The notes under the pieces: model-generated
Database searches by the model: none
What the model saw: only the letters and a program-made list of their open reading frames with translations
Told to the model about the DNA's origin: nothing
Made by a program: the position numbers and the translations under genes
Assembly (NCBI RefSeq): GCF_002303925.1
Contig: NZ_MRCS01000002.1
Span: forward strand, 142,480-206,479
Direction: 5' to 3'
DNA length: 64,000 nt
Origin: Pseudomonas sp. ACN8
GTDB taxonomy: Bacteria > Pseudomonadota > Gammaproteobacteria > Pseudomonadales > Pseudomonadaceae
Part shown: one piece after another, positions 16,266 through 24,775 of the stretch
Layout of the letters: each line of letters starts with the position of its first letter
Numbering within the stretch: position 1 is the first letter of the stretch

Positions 16266-16943
16266 ATGACAATGACTTCAGAACTCCCCGCAGCCTCCGT
16301 AGAACCTGGTGCCGAGCCGCGCAAGAGTCGCAAGAACAACCCGGAAAAGACCCGCGAAAACATCCTGCAGGAGGCGATTGTCGAATTCGTCCAGCAGGGG
16401 CTTTCCGGGGCTCGCGTCGATGCCATCGCCGAGCGCATCCACACTTCCAAGCGCATGATCTATTACTACTTCGGCAGTAAGGAACAGCTCTACGTCGAGG
16501 TGCTGGAGAAACTCTACGGCGATATCCGCAACACCGAAAACCGCCTGCACCTGGCGGAACTGGCGCCGGTCGAAGCCATTCGGCGGCTGGTGGAGTTCAC
16601 CTTCGATCACCATGATCGCAACGTCGATTTCGTGCGCATCGTCAGCATCGAGAACATTCACAACGCCGAGTACGTGAAGCGCTCCGATGCGATCAAGGCG
16701 ATGAACAACACTATCCTCGATTCACTGGGCGAGATTCTGCGCCGCGGCGCCGAGCAAGGGCTGTTCCGTACCGGTCTTGATCCGCTGGATGTGCATCTGC
16801 TGATCAGTTCGTTCTGCTTCTATCGCGTCTCGAACCGCCACACCTTTGGTGAGATTTTCCAGATCGACCTGCCGGACGAACGCATCAAGCAGCGTCATCG
16901 GGAGATGATTTGCGAGTCGGTTCTGCGGTACCTGCAAGCCTGA
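16266..16943 (+). CDS. TetR family transcriptional regulator
   Basis: The 225-residue protein has a basic N-terminal tail followed by a TetR helix-turn-helix (ARVDAIAERIHTSKRMIYYY, then FGSKEQLYVEVLEK). The ligand domain follows from about residue 75. The start may instead be two codons later (second ATG at 16272). It sits between quiC and the convergent dehydrogenase gene. Matching ACTAACTGG-type dyads lie before the MFS/quiC pair and before aroQ, so it probably controls both arms of the quinate module. The effector is unknown. Confidence 0.92.
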   Translation: MTMTSELPAASVEPGAEPRKSRKNNPEKTRENILQEAIVEFVQQGLSGARVDAIAERIHTSKRMIYYYFGSKEQLYVEVLEKLYGDIRNTENRLHLAELAPVEAIRRLVEFTFDHHDRNVDFVRIVSIENIHNAEYVKRSDAIKAMNNTILDSLGEILRRGAEQGLFRTGLDPLDVHLLISSFCFYRVSNRHTFGEIFQIDLPDERIKQRHREMICESVLRYLQA

Positions 16944-16948
16944 ATCCA

Positions 16949-16994
16949 TCGCGGGCAAACACCGATCCTGTGGGAGCGTGGCTTGCCCGCGAAG
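16949..16994. repeat. REP-like repeat, GCTTGCCCGCG variant
   Basis: CGCGGGCAA and TTGCCCGCG form an inverted repeat that includes GTGGGAGCGTGGCTTGCCCG, a second Pseudomonas REP type. Only one full head is present. It fills the short convergent gap between the TetR gene and the dehydrogenase gene. Confidence 0.7.
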
Positions 16995-16998
16995 CTTT

Positions 16999-17853
16999 TC
17001 AGTCATTCATGCTCTGGAAATGCTCGAGCATCCGCTGGGCATCCGGCACCACGCCGCTGAACAACTCGAATGCCTTCACTGCCTGAAACACCGCCATGTT
17101 GCCGCCGTCCAGCGTCCGGCAACCGAGGGCGCGGGCGTTGCGCAGCAGTTCGGTTTCCAGCGGGAAGTAGACGATCTCCGCCACCCACATTTCGGCCCGC
17201 AGCAACTCCACCGGCACCGGCATGCCCGGCAGCTTTTTCATGCCCATCGGCGTGGTGTTCACCAGGCCGTCAGCCTGGGCCATGGCGCTGGGCAGGTCAT
17301 ACCCGGCTACCGCCCGACTGACGCCGAAATGCTGATTGAGATTGTCAGCCAGATCCTGGGCGCGGCGGATGTCCACGTCAAAAATGCTTAGCTGTTGTAC
17401 GCCTTCGCTCAGCAACGCGTGGGCCACCGCCGCACCTGCGCCGCCGGCACCCATTTGTACGACACGCTCAACGGCAACGCCTTTCAAACCCCGGCGAAAA
17501 CCCTCGGCAAAGCCCAGGCAATCGGTGTTGTGGCCGATGCGTTTGCCGTCCTTGAGCACCACCGTGTTGACCGCACCGATACCGCGGGCCTCCGGCGAGA
17601 GTTCGTCGAGCAGCGGGATGATCGCCTGCTTGCAGGGAAAGGTGATGTTCAACCCGGTGTAGTTCATGCGCTCGGCGGCCATCAACAGGTCGGGCAGGGC
17701 GTTGATGTCGAGCTTCAACTGATCAAGATCAATCAGGCGATACAGGTAGCGCAGCCCCTGGGCATCGCCTTCATGCTCGTGCATGGCCGGTGTGCGGGAC
17801 GCCTGGATGCCGGCGCCAATCAGCCCGGCCAGTATCACGTGGTTCTGAGTCAA
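16999..17853 (-). CDS. Quinate/shikimate 5-dehydrogenase, catabolic NAD+-type AroE homologue
   Basis: The 284-residue protein has the AroE fold: ASRTPAMHE near residue 20, NITFPCKQ with the catalytic-type lysine, GAGGAG, and NTTPMGMKKLPGMP. Two features set it apart from biosynthetic AroE. The substrate Ser-x-Ser is Ser-x-Thr, as I recall for C. glutamicum quinate/shikimate dehydrogenase, and strand 2 ends IFDVDIRRA, with Asp where NADP enzymes have an Asn-Arg-Thr motif. It should oxidise quinate and shikimate with NAD+. A TTG start at 17853 is chosen because GAAGGGG lies eight bases upstream. A GTG at 17862, overlapping the aroQ stop, is the alternative. Confidence 0.88.
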   Translation of the reverse strand: MTQNHVILAGLIGAGIQASRTPAMHEHEGDAQGLRYLYRLIDLDQLKLDINALPDLLMAAERMNYTGLNITFPCKQAIIPLLDELSPEARGIGAVNTVVLKDGKRIGHNTDCLGFAEGFRRGLKGVAVERVVQMGAGGAGAAVAHALLSEGVQQLSIFDVDIRRAQDLADNLNQHFGVSRAVAGYDLPSAMAQADGLVNTTPMGMKKLPGMPVPVELLRAEMWVAEIVYFPLETELLRNARALGCRTLDGGNMAVFQAVKAFELFSGVVPDAQRMLEHFQSMND

Positions 17854-17858
17854 GGCGA

Positions 17859-18299
17859 TCACCCCTTCAAACGATGACTGAAGTGTTCCAGCGCCAGGCG
17901 ATAGCCATGACTGCCAAAACCGGCCATCACCGCCGTTGCAATGGCGGAGACGAACGAGTGGTGGCGAAAGGGCTCGCGGGCGTGCACGTTGGACAGGTGG
18001 ACTTCGATCACCGGCAATTCGCTGGCGATCAGGGCGTCGCGGATGGCGACCGAGGTGTGGGTCCACGCGGCAGGATTGATGACGATCCCGGCGCAGCGAC
18101 CGCGGGCGGCGTGAATCCAGTCGAGCAATTCGCCTTCATGGTTGGTCTGGCGAAACTCAACTGCCAGGCCGAACTCTTCGGCGGTACGTGCGCACAAGGC
18201 CGAGATGTCTGCCAGGGTTTCGTGGCCGTAAGTCGCTGGTTCACGGGTGCCGAGCAGGTTCAGGTTCGGGCCGTTGAGCACCAGAACGATAGGGGACAT
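17859..18299 (-). CDS. aroQ: Type II 3-dehydroquinate dehydratase
   Basis: The 146-residue protein has the family signature from the N-terminus: [19 protein letters not shown], with the active-site tyrosine and flexible-loop arginine. It continues with [34 protein letters not shown] and [20 protein letters not shown]. It interconverts 3-dehydroquinate and 3-dehydroshikimate. Here it is the first gene of an operon with the catabolic dehydrogenase (five-base gap) and has a TetR-like operator upstream. That makes it the catabolic copy; another aroQ for biosynthesis probably lies elsewhere in the genome. Confidence 0.96.
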   Translation of the reverse strand: MSPIVLVLNGPNLNLLGTREPATYGHETLADISALCARTAEEFGLAVEFRQTNHEGELLDWIHAARGRCAGIVINPAAWTHTSVAIRDALIASELPVIEVHLSNVHAREPFRHHSFVSAIATAVMAGFGSHGYRLALEHFSHRLKG

Positions 18300-18363
18300 C
18301 GGAATCTCTCCACTTATTATTTTTGGAATCGGCCGAGGATCCCGGCCTGTGGAGATAAATTGT

Positions 18364-18377
18364 ACTAACTGGTTAAT
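18364..18377. promoter_or_regulatory. Putative TetR-family operator, site B, over an aroQ promoter
   Basis: ACTAACTGGTTAAT is a 6-2-6 dyad with one mismatch and matches 12 of 14 bases of site A. On the minus strand it lies between TTGACC (18378-18392 region) and TACAAT, a -35/-10-like pair with a short 15-base spacer, so a bound repressor would block the aroQ promoter. Confidence 0.55.
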
Positions 18378-18439
18378 TTGGTCAATTGAAGTGAAGGCAC
18401 ACTGGCGGTTTGTGTGCGGTGATCGGACACTTTTGCAGT

Positions 18440-19351
18440 TCAGCGCGGCAAATGCTCCACCAGAAAATCAATGAACGCCCTCAAGCGCAGTGGTACATGC
18501 CGACTTTGCGGATACAGCAAGGTAAACGGCCGCGAGCGCCCGCCATAGGGTTTGAGCACTTCCACCAGCGAGCCGTCGACCAGTTCCTTTTCCACGATAA
18601 AACGATAGGTCTGAAACAACCCCGCCCCATGTTTGGCCAAGGTGACACCGCCCAGCACATCGTCGGAACAGCTTAGGCTGCCCTCGGCCAGAATCTCCCT
18701 GGGCACGCCTTCATCGTTGAACAACCAGGCAATGCGCCGGCCGCTGCTGGGCAGTTCGTACTGAATGCACTCGTGCTTTTCGAGATCGTCGAGGGTTTGC
18801 GGAGTACCGGCCTGTTTCAGGTAATCAGGGCTGGCGATCATTACCAGGGCGGCATCTTCCAGCGGTCGGGCGATCAGGCCGGAATCCGGGATGGCTCGCA
18901 CGCGAATCGCCATGTCGTAGCCTTCGCCGACGAAATCGATGTTGCGATTGCTGATGTGCGACTCGACCTTCACCGCCGGATAGCGCGCCCGAAATTCTGG
19001 CAGCAACGGCAAGATTCGATGATGTGCGTAGGTGGTCGGAATACTGATGCGCAAGGTACCGGATGGCACTTGCTGCTGGCCCATCACCTCACGCTGGGCC
19101 TCGATCAGTTGTGCCAGGGCCAGGCGACACTCCTCGTAATAGCGGCGGCCACTGTCGGTCAGCTTCACGCTGCGGGTGGTGCGTGCAAACAGACGCACGC
19201 CCAGGCGTTCTTCCATGCGCGACACCGAACGGCTCACGGCAGCGGGAGTGACACCCGCCACCAGCGCCGCGGCAGTAAAACTGCCGGCCTCGGCGGCCAG
19301 GCAAAACAGCTCGATGCTGCCCAACTGAAGATCGTCGAATTGTCGCTGCAT
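18440..19351 (-). CDS. LysR family transcriptional regulator
   Basis: The 303-residue protein has the LysR N-terminal helix-turn-helix ([20 protein letters not shown], then [16 protein letters not shown]) and a standard two-lobed effector domain with [16 protein letters not shown]. It lies upstream of aroQ in the same direction with 140 bases between. The aroQ promoter lies in that gap, so a regulatory link to the quinate genes is possible but unproven. Its target and ligand cannot be read from sequence. Confidence 0.92.
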   Translation of the reverse strand: MQRQFDDLQLGSIELFCLAAEAGSFTAAALVAGVTPAAVSRSVSRMEERLGVRLFARTTRSVKLTDSGRRYYEECRLALAQLIEAQREVMGQQQVPSGTLRISIPTTYAHHRILPLLPEFRARYPAVKVESHISNRNIDFVGEGYDMAIRVRAIPDSGLIARPLEDAALVMIASPDYLKQAGTPQTLDDLEKHECIQYELPSSGRRIAWLFNDEGVPREILAEGSLSCSDDVLGGVTLAKHGAGLFQTYRFIVEKELVDGSLVEVLKPYGGRSRPFTLLYPQSRHVPLRLRAFIDFLVEHLPR

Positions 19352-19419
19352 GATTGATTACACCGGGGATCAGATGAAGTACCCGACCCAGTATTTATCA
19401 GTCTCCCGCGCACGAATAC

Positions 19420-19448
19420 AAAAAAACCGTCACGAGGACGGTTTTTTT
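19420..19448. terminator. Bidirectional Rho-independent terminator
   Basis: A-run, stem ACCGTC / GACGGT with a CACGAG loop, then a seven-T run. The T-run on both strands lets it end transcription from trmA on the minus strand, whose stop is 17 bases away. It also insulates the LysR gene. Confidence 0.85.
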
Positions 19449-19464
19449 GTGGTGGCGTTTGCAA

Positions 19465-20544
19465 TCAACGCCGAGTCAGCATCACCCCGGATTCCATGTG
19501 ATGGGTCCACGGGAACTGGTCGAACATCGCGCATCGGGAGATGCGGTGGGTGTCGTGCAGTTGGGCGATGTTGGCTGCCAGGGTCTCCGGATTGCAGGAG
19601 ATGTACAGGATGTTGTCGAAGCGTCGGGTCAGCTCGCAGGTGTCCGGGTCCATGCCGGCGCGGGGCGGATCGACGAACACGCTACCAAACTCGTAGCTCT
19701 TGAGGTCAATGCCGTGCAGGCGACGGAACGGACGCACCTCGTTCAGGGCTTCGGTCAGCTCTTCGGCGGACAAGCGCACCAGGGTGACGTTATCCACAGC
19801 GTTTTCGCTGAGATTGCTCAGCGCCGCGTTGACCGAGGTCTTGCTGATTTCGGTGGCCAGCACCTTGCGCACGCGGGTGGCGAGGGGCAGGGTGAAGTTG
19901 CCGTTGCCGCAATACAGCTCCAGCAAATCATCGGAGCGATCGCCAAGCGCATCGTATGCCCAGTTGAGCATCTTCTGGTTCACCGTGCCGTTGGGCTGGG
20001 TGAACGCGCCTTCAGGTTGGCGATAGCTGAAGGTGCGACCGCCGACTTCCAGCTTCTCGACCACATAATCGTGACCGATAACTTCGCGTTTGCCCTTGGA
20101 GCGGCCGATGATGCTGACGTTCAGCTCGGCTGCCAGTTTCGACGCCGCCGCATGCCAGTGCTCGTCCAGCGGGCGGTGATAGCACAGGGTGATCATCGCG
20201 TCGCCGGCCAGAGTGGTCAGGAACTCCACCTGGAACAACTTGTGGCTCAGGGGCGCACTGGCTTGCCATGCTGCCTTCAGCTGCGGCATCAACTGGTTGA
20301 TGCGCAGGCTGGCAATCGGGAACTCTTCGATCAGGATTGGCGTGCGTTTGTCTTCCTGGGAAAACATCGCGTAGTGACGCTCGCCGGCCTCGCGCCACAG
20401 GCGGAACTCGGCGCGCAGGCGGAAGTTTTTCAGTGGCGAATCGAAAACGGCTGGCTCCGGTGCATCGAACGGAGCCAGCAGGTCACGCAGACGCGTGACC
20501 TTTTCTTCGAGCTGAACGGCGTAGGCCTGGGAATCAAAAGTCAT
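19465..20544 (-). CDS. trmA: tRNA (uracil-54-C5)-methyltransferase
   Basis: The 359-residue protein has the TrmA/RumA layout: an N-terminal RNA-binding part, [14 protein letters not shown] for S-adenosylmethionine, DPPRAGMD, and the catalytic cysteine in [12 protein letters not shown]. There is no iron-sulfur TRAM domain, which points to TrmA rather than RlmD. It makes ribothymidine at position 54 of tRNA. The ATG at 20544 overlaps the stop of the upstream purine permease gene by four bases, so translation is probably coupled. A terminator follows. Confidence 0.95.
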   Translation of the reverse strand: MTFDSQAYAVQLEEKVTRLRDLLAPFDAPEPAVFDSPLKNFRLRAEFRLWREAGERHYAMFSQEDKRTPILIEEFPIASLRINQLMPQLKAAWQASAPLSHKLFQVEFLTTLAGDAMITLCYHRPLDEHWHAAASKLAAELNVSIIGRSKGKREVIGHDYVVEKLEVGGRTFSYRQPEGAFTQPNGTVNQKMLNWAYDALGDRSDDLLELYCGNGNFTLPLATRVRKVLATEISKTSVNAALSNLSENAVDNVTLVRLSAEELTEALNEVRPFRRLHGIDLKSYEFGSVFVDPPRAGMDPDTCELTRRFDNILYISCNPETLAANIAQLHDTHRISRCAMFDQFPWTHHMESGVMLTRR

Positions 20545-21836
20545 GCGTTGAACCAACCCAGCTTGATCACGAACAGAATCGACAGGATCACCAGCGCCGG
20601 GTTCAGTTCACGGCCGCGACCGGACATCAGCTTGATGGCGGTCCAGGAAATGAAACCGAAGGCGATGCCATTGGCGATGGAGTAAGTGAACGGCATTGCC
20701 AGCGCGGTGATCACCACCGGCGCGGCGACGGTAATGTCGTCCCAGTCTATTTCGGCCAGGCCGGATGTCATCAGCACGGCGACGAACAGCAGTGCCGGTG
20801 CGGTGGCGAAGGCCGGAACGCTGGCGGCCAGGGGCGAGAAGAACAGCGCCAGCAGGAACAGGAATGCCACCACGATGGCGGTCAGGCCGGTGCGGCCACC
20901 GGCACTCACGCCGGCGGCGGATTCGATGTAACTGGTGGTGGTCGAAGTGCCCAGCAGGGAACCGGCCATGGCGGCGGTGCTGTCGGCGATCAGCGCGCGG
21001 CCCATTTTCGGCATGTGGCCGTCTTTGCGCATCAGACCGGCGCGCTTGGCCACACCGATCAGAGTGCCGGAGTTGTCGAACAGATCGACGAACAGGAAGG
21101 CGAAGATCACGCTGACCAGACCGATGTCCAGCGCACCCTTGATGTCCAGTTGCAGGAAAGTCGGGGCCAGGGACGGCGGCATCGACATCACGCCGCCGAA
21201 CGGGGTGAAGCCCATCACGATGGAAATGATGGTCACCACCAGAATGCCGATCAGCACCGCACCGCGCACAGCAAGGGCTTCGAGGGCGACGATCAGGGCA
21301 AAACCGAGGGTAGCGAGGATCGGGGCCGGTTGTTTCAGGTCACCGAGGCCGACCATGGTCGCCGGGTTGCTGACCACGATGCCGGCGTTGTGCAGGGCGA
21401 TCAGTGCCAGGAACAGGCCGATGCCGGCGGCAATCGCCGAGCGCAGCGGCAGCGGGATGCTGTTGATGATCCATTCACGGATGCGGAAGATCGACAGCAG
21501 GAAGAAACACACCGCCGAGATGAACACCGCGCCCAGCGCCACTTGCCAGGTATGGCCCATGTGCAGGACCACGGTGTAGGTAAAGAAGGCGTTCAGGCCC
21601 ATGCCCGGTGCGAGGGCGATCGGGTAGTTGGCGATCAGGCCCATGGTTGTCGAGCCGATGGCGGCGGCCAGGCAGGTGGCGACGAACACCGCGCCCTTGT
21701 CCATGCCGGTCTCGCCGAGGATGCTCGGGTTGACGAACAGAATGTAGGCCATGGCCAGGAAGGTCGTGACGCCCGCCAGAATCTCGGTCCGCACGTTGGT
21801 GTTGTGTGCCTTGAGTTGAAACAGCCTTTCCAGCAT
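20541..21836 (-). CDS. NCS2-family purine permease (AzgA/GhxP-like)
   Basis: The 431-residue membrane protein begins [20 protein letters not shown] and shows the AzgA-type pattern [17 protein letters not shown]. It also has NAFFTYTVV and a later [20 protein letters not shown]. These carriers import adenine, guanine or hypoxanthine with protons. A GGGGAG ribosome site precedes the ATG, and a TATGAT -10-like sequence lies about 105 bases upstream (21943-21948, minus strand). It overlaps trmA by four bases, an unusual pairing of purine uptake with tRNA modification. Confidence 0.92.
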   Translation of the reverse strand: MLERLFQLKAHNTNVRTEILAGVTTFLAMAYILFVNPSILGETGMDKGAVFVATCLAAAIGSTTMGLIANYPIALAPGMGLNAFFTYTVVLHMGHTWQVALGAVFISAVCFFLLSIFRIREWIINSIPLPLRSAIAAGIGLFLALIALHNAGIVVSNPATMVGLGDLKQPAPILATLGFALIVALEALAVRGAVLIGILVVTIISIVMGFTPFGGVMSMPPSLAPTFLQLDIKGALDIGLVSVIFAFLFVDLFDNSGTLIGVAKRAGLMRKDGHMPKMGRALIADSTAAMAGSLLGTSTTTSYIESAAGVSAGGRTGLTAIVVAFLFLLALFFSPLAASVPAFATAPALLFVAVLMTSGLAEIDWDDITVAAPVVITALAMPFTYSIANGIAFGFISWTAIKLMSGRGRELNPALVILSILFVIKLGWFNA

Positions 21837-22057
21837 GTCTGCTCCCCGTGGCGCGCCGGGCGCCGTGAATGTATCGACCTCAACAGCAAAGCACAGGCAG
21901 CAGAACGCGCCTGGAAATTACTGTGGGCCGGAAAAAGCCGCGCATCATACCAGTAGCTTGGGAATATGGCTGCTTTGGCGGTGATCGTCGTCGATGTTTT
22001 GCGACAAAGCCAAGTGCGCCATACTGCGCGCTGGTTTTTTGGGGGGATGAGTACTGC

Positions 22058-22504
22058 ATGAAAAAGCGTCTGGTTGCCGCCTTCGGAGTAGGGATGGCGT
22101 TGTTTCTCGGGGCTCAAACGGCCGTGGCGGCCTCGGCTCCACCGCTGACGCAATTGAAAGTGCTCAAAATCGCGTCGCCGTCCTGTGGTGTCGAGAATAT
22201 CGACGAGGGGCAAGCCCGGACGCGCTGCGATCACAATGGCCCGAACATCATGGTGTACGTGCTGGAAGTGGGTTACGGGCGTGAGGCCCATGTCGCCCTG
22301 GACGGTTTCGAAGTGAACGGTACACGGACGCCGGTTTGCGCGTTCAAGAACGGCAACCTGACCAGTTGCACCCCCGGGGAAAAAACCGTCGGTTACGTGT
22401 ATGCCCTCGATCTGGCGGGCAAGCAGGAAGGTACGCTGACCTTCAGCAACACCTCGATCAATGCGCCCGGCAACACGATGTCGACGCAGCTTTACATCAA
22501 GTAA
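22058..22504 (+). CDS. Small secreted protein, probable DUF4879 family
   Basis: The 148-residue protein has a clear signal peptide (MKKRLVAAFGVGMALFLGAQ, cleavage after TAVAA). A compact domain with four cysteines follows (SPSCG, RTRCDHNG, TPVCAF, TSCTPG), suggesting two disulfides. It starts PLTQLKVLKIASPSCG, which I associate with DUF4879/YolA-like secreted proteins, function unknown. It is divergent from the purine permease and stands alone. The start is the ATG directly before the signal peptide. Family assignment is tentative. Confidence 0.75.
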   Translation: MKKRLVAAFGVGMALFLGAQTAVAASAPPLTQLKVLKIASPSCGVENIDEGQARTRCDHNGPNIMVYVLEVGYGREAHVALDGFEVNGTRTPVCAFKNGNLTSCTPGEKTVGYVYALDLAGKQEGTLTFSNTSINAPGNTMSTQLYIK

Positions 22505-22572
22505 CCACGGCTCTCGAACAAGGGTCGGGAAAGCTGACTACGCTTAAAAGATCATTCCGTGGACAGTCCCTG

Positions 22573-23124
22573 ATGACCTTTAGAGCCTTGATTGCCCTCG
22601 CCGAGGGTACCGATGACCTGCAAACCGTCACCCTGATAGACGTACTGCGCCGCGCCAAAGTGGAAGTGGTGGTGGCCAGCATCGAAGGGCGACGCATGCT
22701 CACCTGCGCCCGCGGCACTCGCCTGACGTCCGATGCGATGCTGGTGGACCTGTTGGCGCAACCCTTCGACCTGATTGCCTTGCCCGGTGGCGCGGTGGGT
22801 TCGCAGCACCTGGCAGCCCACCAACCCCTGCAACAATTGATCAAGGATCAGGCAGCGGCCGGTCGTCTGTTCGCCGGCATCGCCGAAGCGCCTGCCGTGG
22901 CGCTGCAGGCCTTTGGCGTATTGCGTCAACGACGCATGACCTGTCTGCCATCGGCCAGCCATCAACTGTTGGGCTGTAACTTCGTCGATCAACCGGTAGT
23001 GGTCGATGGCAACTGCATCACCGCCCAAGGCTCGGCTGCCGCGTTGGCATTTGCCCTGGCGCTGGTGGAACAACTCTGCGGAAAACCCACACGTGCGGCG
23101 GTGGCGGGGGAGTTGTTGGTTTAG
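22573..23124 (+). CDS. DJ-1/PfpI-superfamily protein lacking the usual cysteine
   Basis: The 183-residue protein follows the DJ-1/YajL layout: LIALAEGTDDLQ with the conserved glutamate at residue 11, FDLIALPGGAVGSQHL at 66-81, and a late ITAQGSAAALAFALALVE. At the nucleophile elbow DJ-1 has an ICAGP segment; here it reads IAEAP (residues 103-107), so the reactive cysteine is alanine. It is therefore unlikely to act as a glyoxalase or deglycase by the usual mechanism. It converges with the MFS gene at 23130 with only five bases between the two stops. Confidence 0.82.
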   Translation: MTFRALIALAEGTDDLQTVTLIDVLRRAKVEVVVASIEGRRMLTCARGTRLTSDAMLVDLLAQPFDLIALPGGAVGSQHLAAHQPLQQLIKDQAAAGRLFAGIAEAPAVALQAFGVLRQRRMTCLPSASHQLLGCNFVDQPVVVDGNCITAQGSAAALAFALALVEQLCGKPTRAAVAGELLV

Positions 23125-23129
23125 ATTGC

Positions 23130-24380
23130 TTAGACTTTCGCCTCTTCCGTCTCTTCATCTTTAGCCATGTGCATGCGATCGCGGCGCGCCAGTGTCGGGA
23201 ACAGTTTGACCCACACCCCGGTCACCACCAGCGTGCCGATCCCGCCCATGACCACGGCTGGCACGGTGCCGAACCAGTGGGCGGTCAGACCCGATTCGAA
23301 TTCGCCCAACTGGTTCGAGGCACCGATGAACAGACCATTCACGGCGCTGACCCGGCCACGCATTTCGTCCGGGGTTTCCAGTTGCACGAACGAGGCGCGG
23401 ATCACCATGCTGATCATGTCTGCCGCGCCCAGCACCACCAACACTGCCAGGGAAAACCAGAACGAGGTCGACAGGCCGAAGGCGATGGTTGCCACACCGA
23501 AGATGCCCACGGCGGTGAACATCACTCGCCCGACGTTGCGCTCCACGGCAAACCGCGCCAGGAACAGCGACATCAGCAGCGCGCCCACCGCCGGTGCCGA
23601 ACGCAGCAGGCCAAGCCCCCACGGGCCGGTCAGCAGAATGTCCTTGGCGAACACCGGCAGCAGCGCCGTGGCGCCACCCAATAGCACCGCAAACAGATCG
23701 AGGGAAATCGCCCCGAGAATGTCCGGACGACTGCGGATGAAGCGAATGCCCGCCAGAAGCGAATCCAGAGTGGCCTTGCCCTTGTTCAACGGGGTTTGCC
23801 GGGCCGGCAGATTGAGCATCAGCGAACAGGCGATGACATACAGCAGTACCGTCGGGCCATACACCCAGACGCTGCCGAAGGCGTAGAGCAAACCGCCGAG
23901 GGCCGGGGCGACGATGGTGGCCGATTGCTGGGCCGATTGCGCGGCGGCGACCGCACGGGGAAACAGCGCGCTGGGCACGATACTGGGCAGCAGGGCCTGG
24001 GTGGTGGGCATTTCAAAGGAGCGAGCGGCACCGAGCAGGAAGGCCAGGATAAAGATCATTTCCCGGGTGACATGATCAGTCGCGCTGCCGATGGCCAACG
24101 ACAGGGCGATCAATGCCTGCAAAGACTGGCAGATCGCCGCGACCTTGCGCCTGTCATAGCGGTCGGCGACGTGCCCTGTGTGCAGCATGAACAGTACACG
24201 CGGGGCGAACTCGACCAGGCCGACCAGACCCAGGTCGAGCACGTTGCCGGTCAATTGGTACAGGTTCCAGCCGATGGCCACGGTGAGCATCTGGAAGCCG
24301 CTGGCGGTAAATACCCGGGCCAGCCAGAACGCGAGAAAAGGGCGATGGTGACGTAACAGCAAGGGCTCTTGGCTGGGCAT
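23130..24380 (-). CDS. MFS transporter, EntS-like
   Basis: The 416-residue protein has 12 predicted helices, begins HHRPFLAFWLARVFTASGFQ and carries the MFS loop GHVADRYDRRKVAAIC. This resembles the EntS/DHA3 group, which exports siderophores or drugs. A short charged C-terminal tail ends EDEETEEAKV. No siderophore gene is near, so the substrate is open. It is transcribed toward the DJ-1-like gene and is divergent from the cio operon, with which it shares a 395-base intergenic region. Confidence 0.87.
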   Translation of the reverse strand: MPSQEPLLLRHHRPFLAFWLARVFTASGFQMLTVAIGWNLYQLTGNVLDLGLVGLVEFAPRVLFMLHTGHVADRYDRRKVAAICQSLQALIALSLAIGSATDHVTREMIFILAFLLGAARSFEMPTTQALLPSIVPSALFPRAVAAAQSAQQSATIVAPALGGLLYAFGSVWVYGPTVLLYVIACSLMLNLPARQTPLNKGKATLDSLLAGIRFIRSRPDILGAISLDLFAVLLGGATALLPVFAKDILLTGPWGLGLLRSAPAVGALLMSLFLARFAVERNVGRVMFTAVGIFGVATIAFGLSTSFWFSLAVLVVLGAADMISMVIRASFVQLETPDEMRGRVSAVNGLFIGASNQLGEFESGLTAHWFGTVPAVVMGGIGTLVVTGVWVKLFPTLARRDRMHMAKDEETEEAKV

Positions 24381-24775
24381 CTGCGGGGAAGTCTGGGGGA
24401 GAGGGGAACGGCGAGATTATCACCAACCTGTAACAGAAAGTTGCCGTGACAAAAATTTTAGTTAGCCAGACATCGATTTTCTCCAGGTTCCCACAGGGAA
24501 TGTGTTGCTGAGGATGACAAAAGCCGTGAGGCAACTTGTCACGCGGCAAAAGACCACGCGGTTCATCCCCGAAATTGGGACTACTCTTTCAACGTTGATT
24601 GATCCAGGTCAAAACCCACAAAAGGATTTGATCCGGCGGCCGCAAGGCCAGACTCCCTGCGTTGTGATGCGTGCAAAAAAAAAGAACAAACAGAGATTCG
24701 CCACACTCCATATCCGTGGGGGCCGTGGGTGCAGGCTTTAAGCCGGCAGCCGTACTACCTGACAGAGGAAGACTT
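24381..24775. other. Intergenic region upstream of cioA
   Basis: No supportable gene. It holds an ANR/FNR-type box at 24599-24612 and the presumed divergent promoters of the MFS gene and the oxidase operon. A long leader of about 160 bases separates the box from the cioA start. Confidence 0.7.
24599..24612. promoter_or_regulatory. ANR/FNR box upstream of the cyanide-insensitive oxidase
   Basis: TTGATCCAGGTCAA matches the FNR/ANR consensus TTGAT-N4-ATCAA at nine of ten defined positions. ANR is the oxygen-sensing regulator of Pseudomonas and is known to influence cio expression. The site lies about 165 bases before the cioA ATG. Confidence 0.7.

Noticed and set aside
18321..18332. TTTTGGAATCGG upstream of aroQ as a third IclR operator
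   Set aside because: Only one half of the dyad matches; the other arm is absent.
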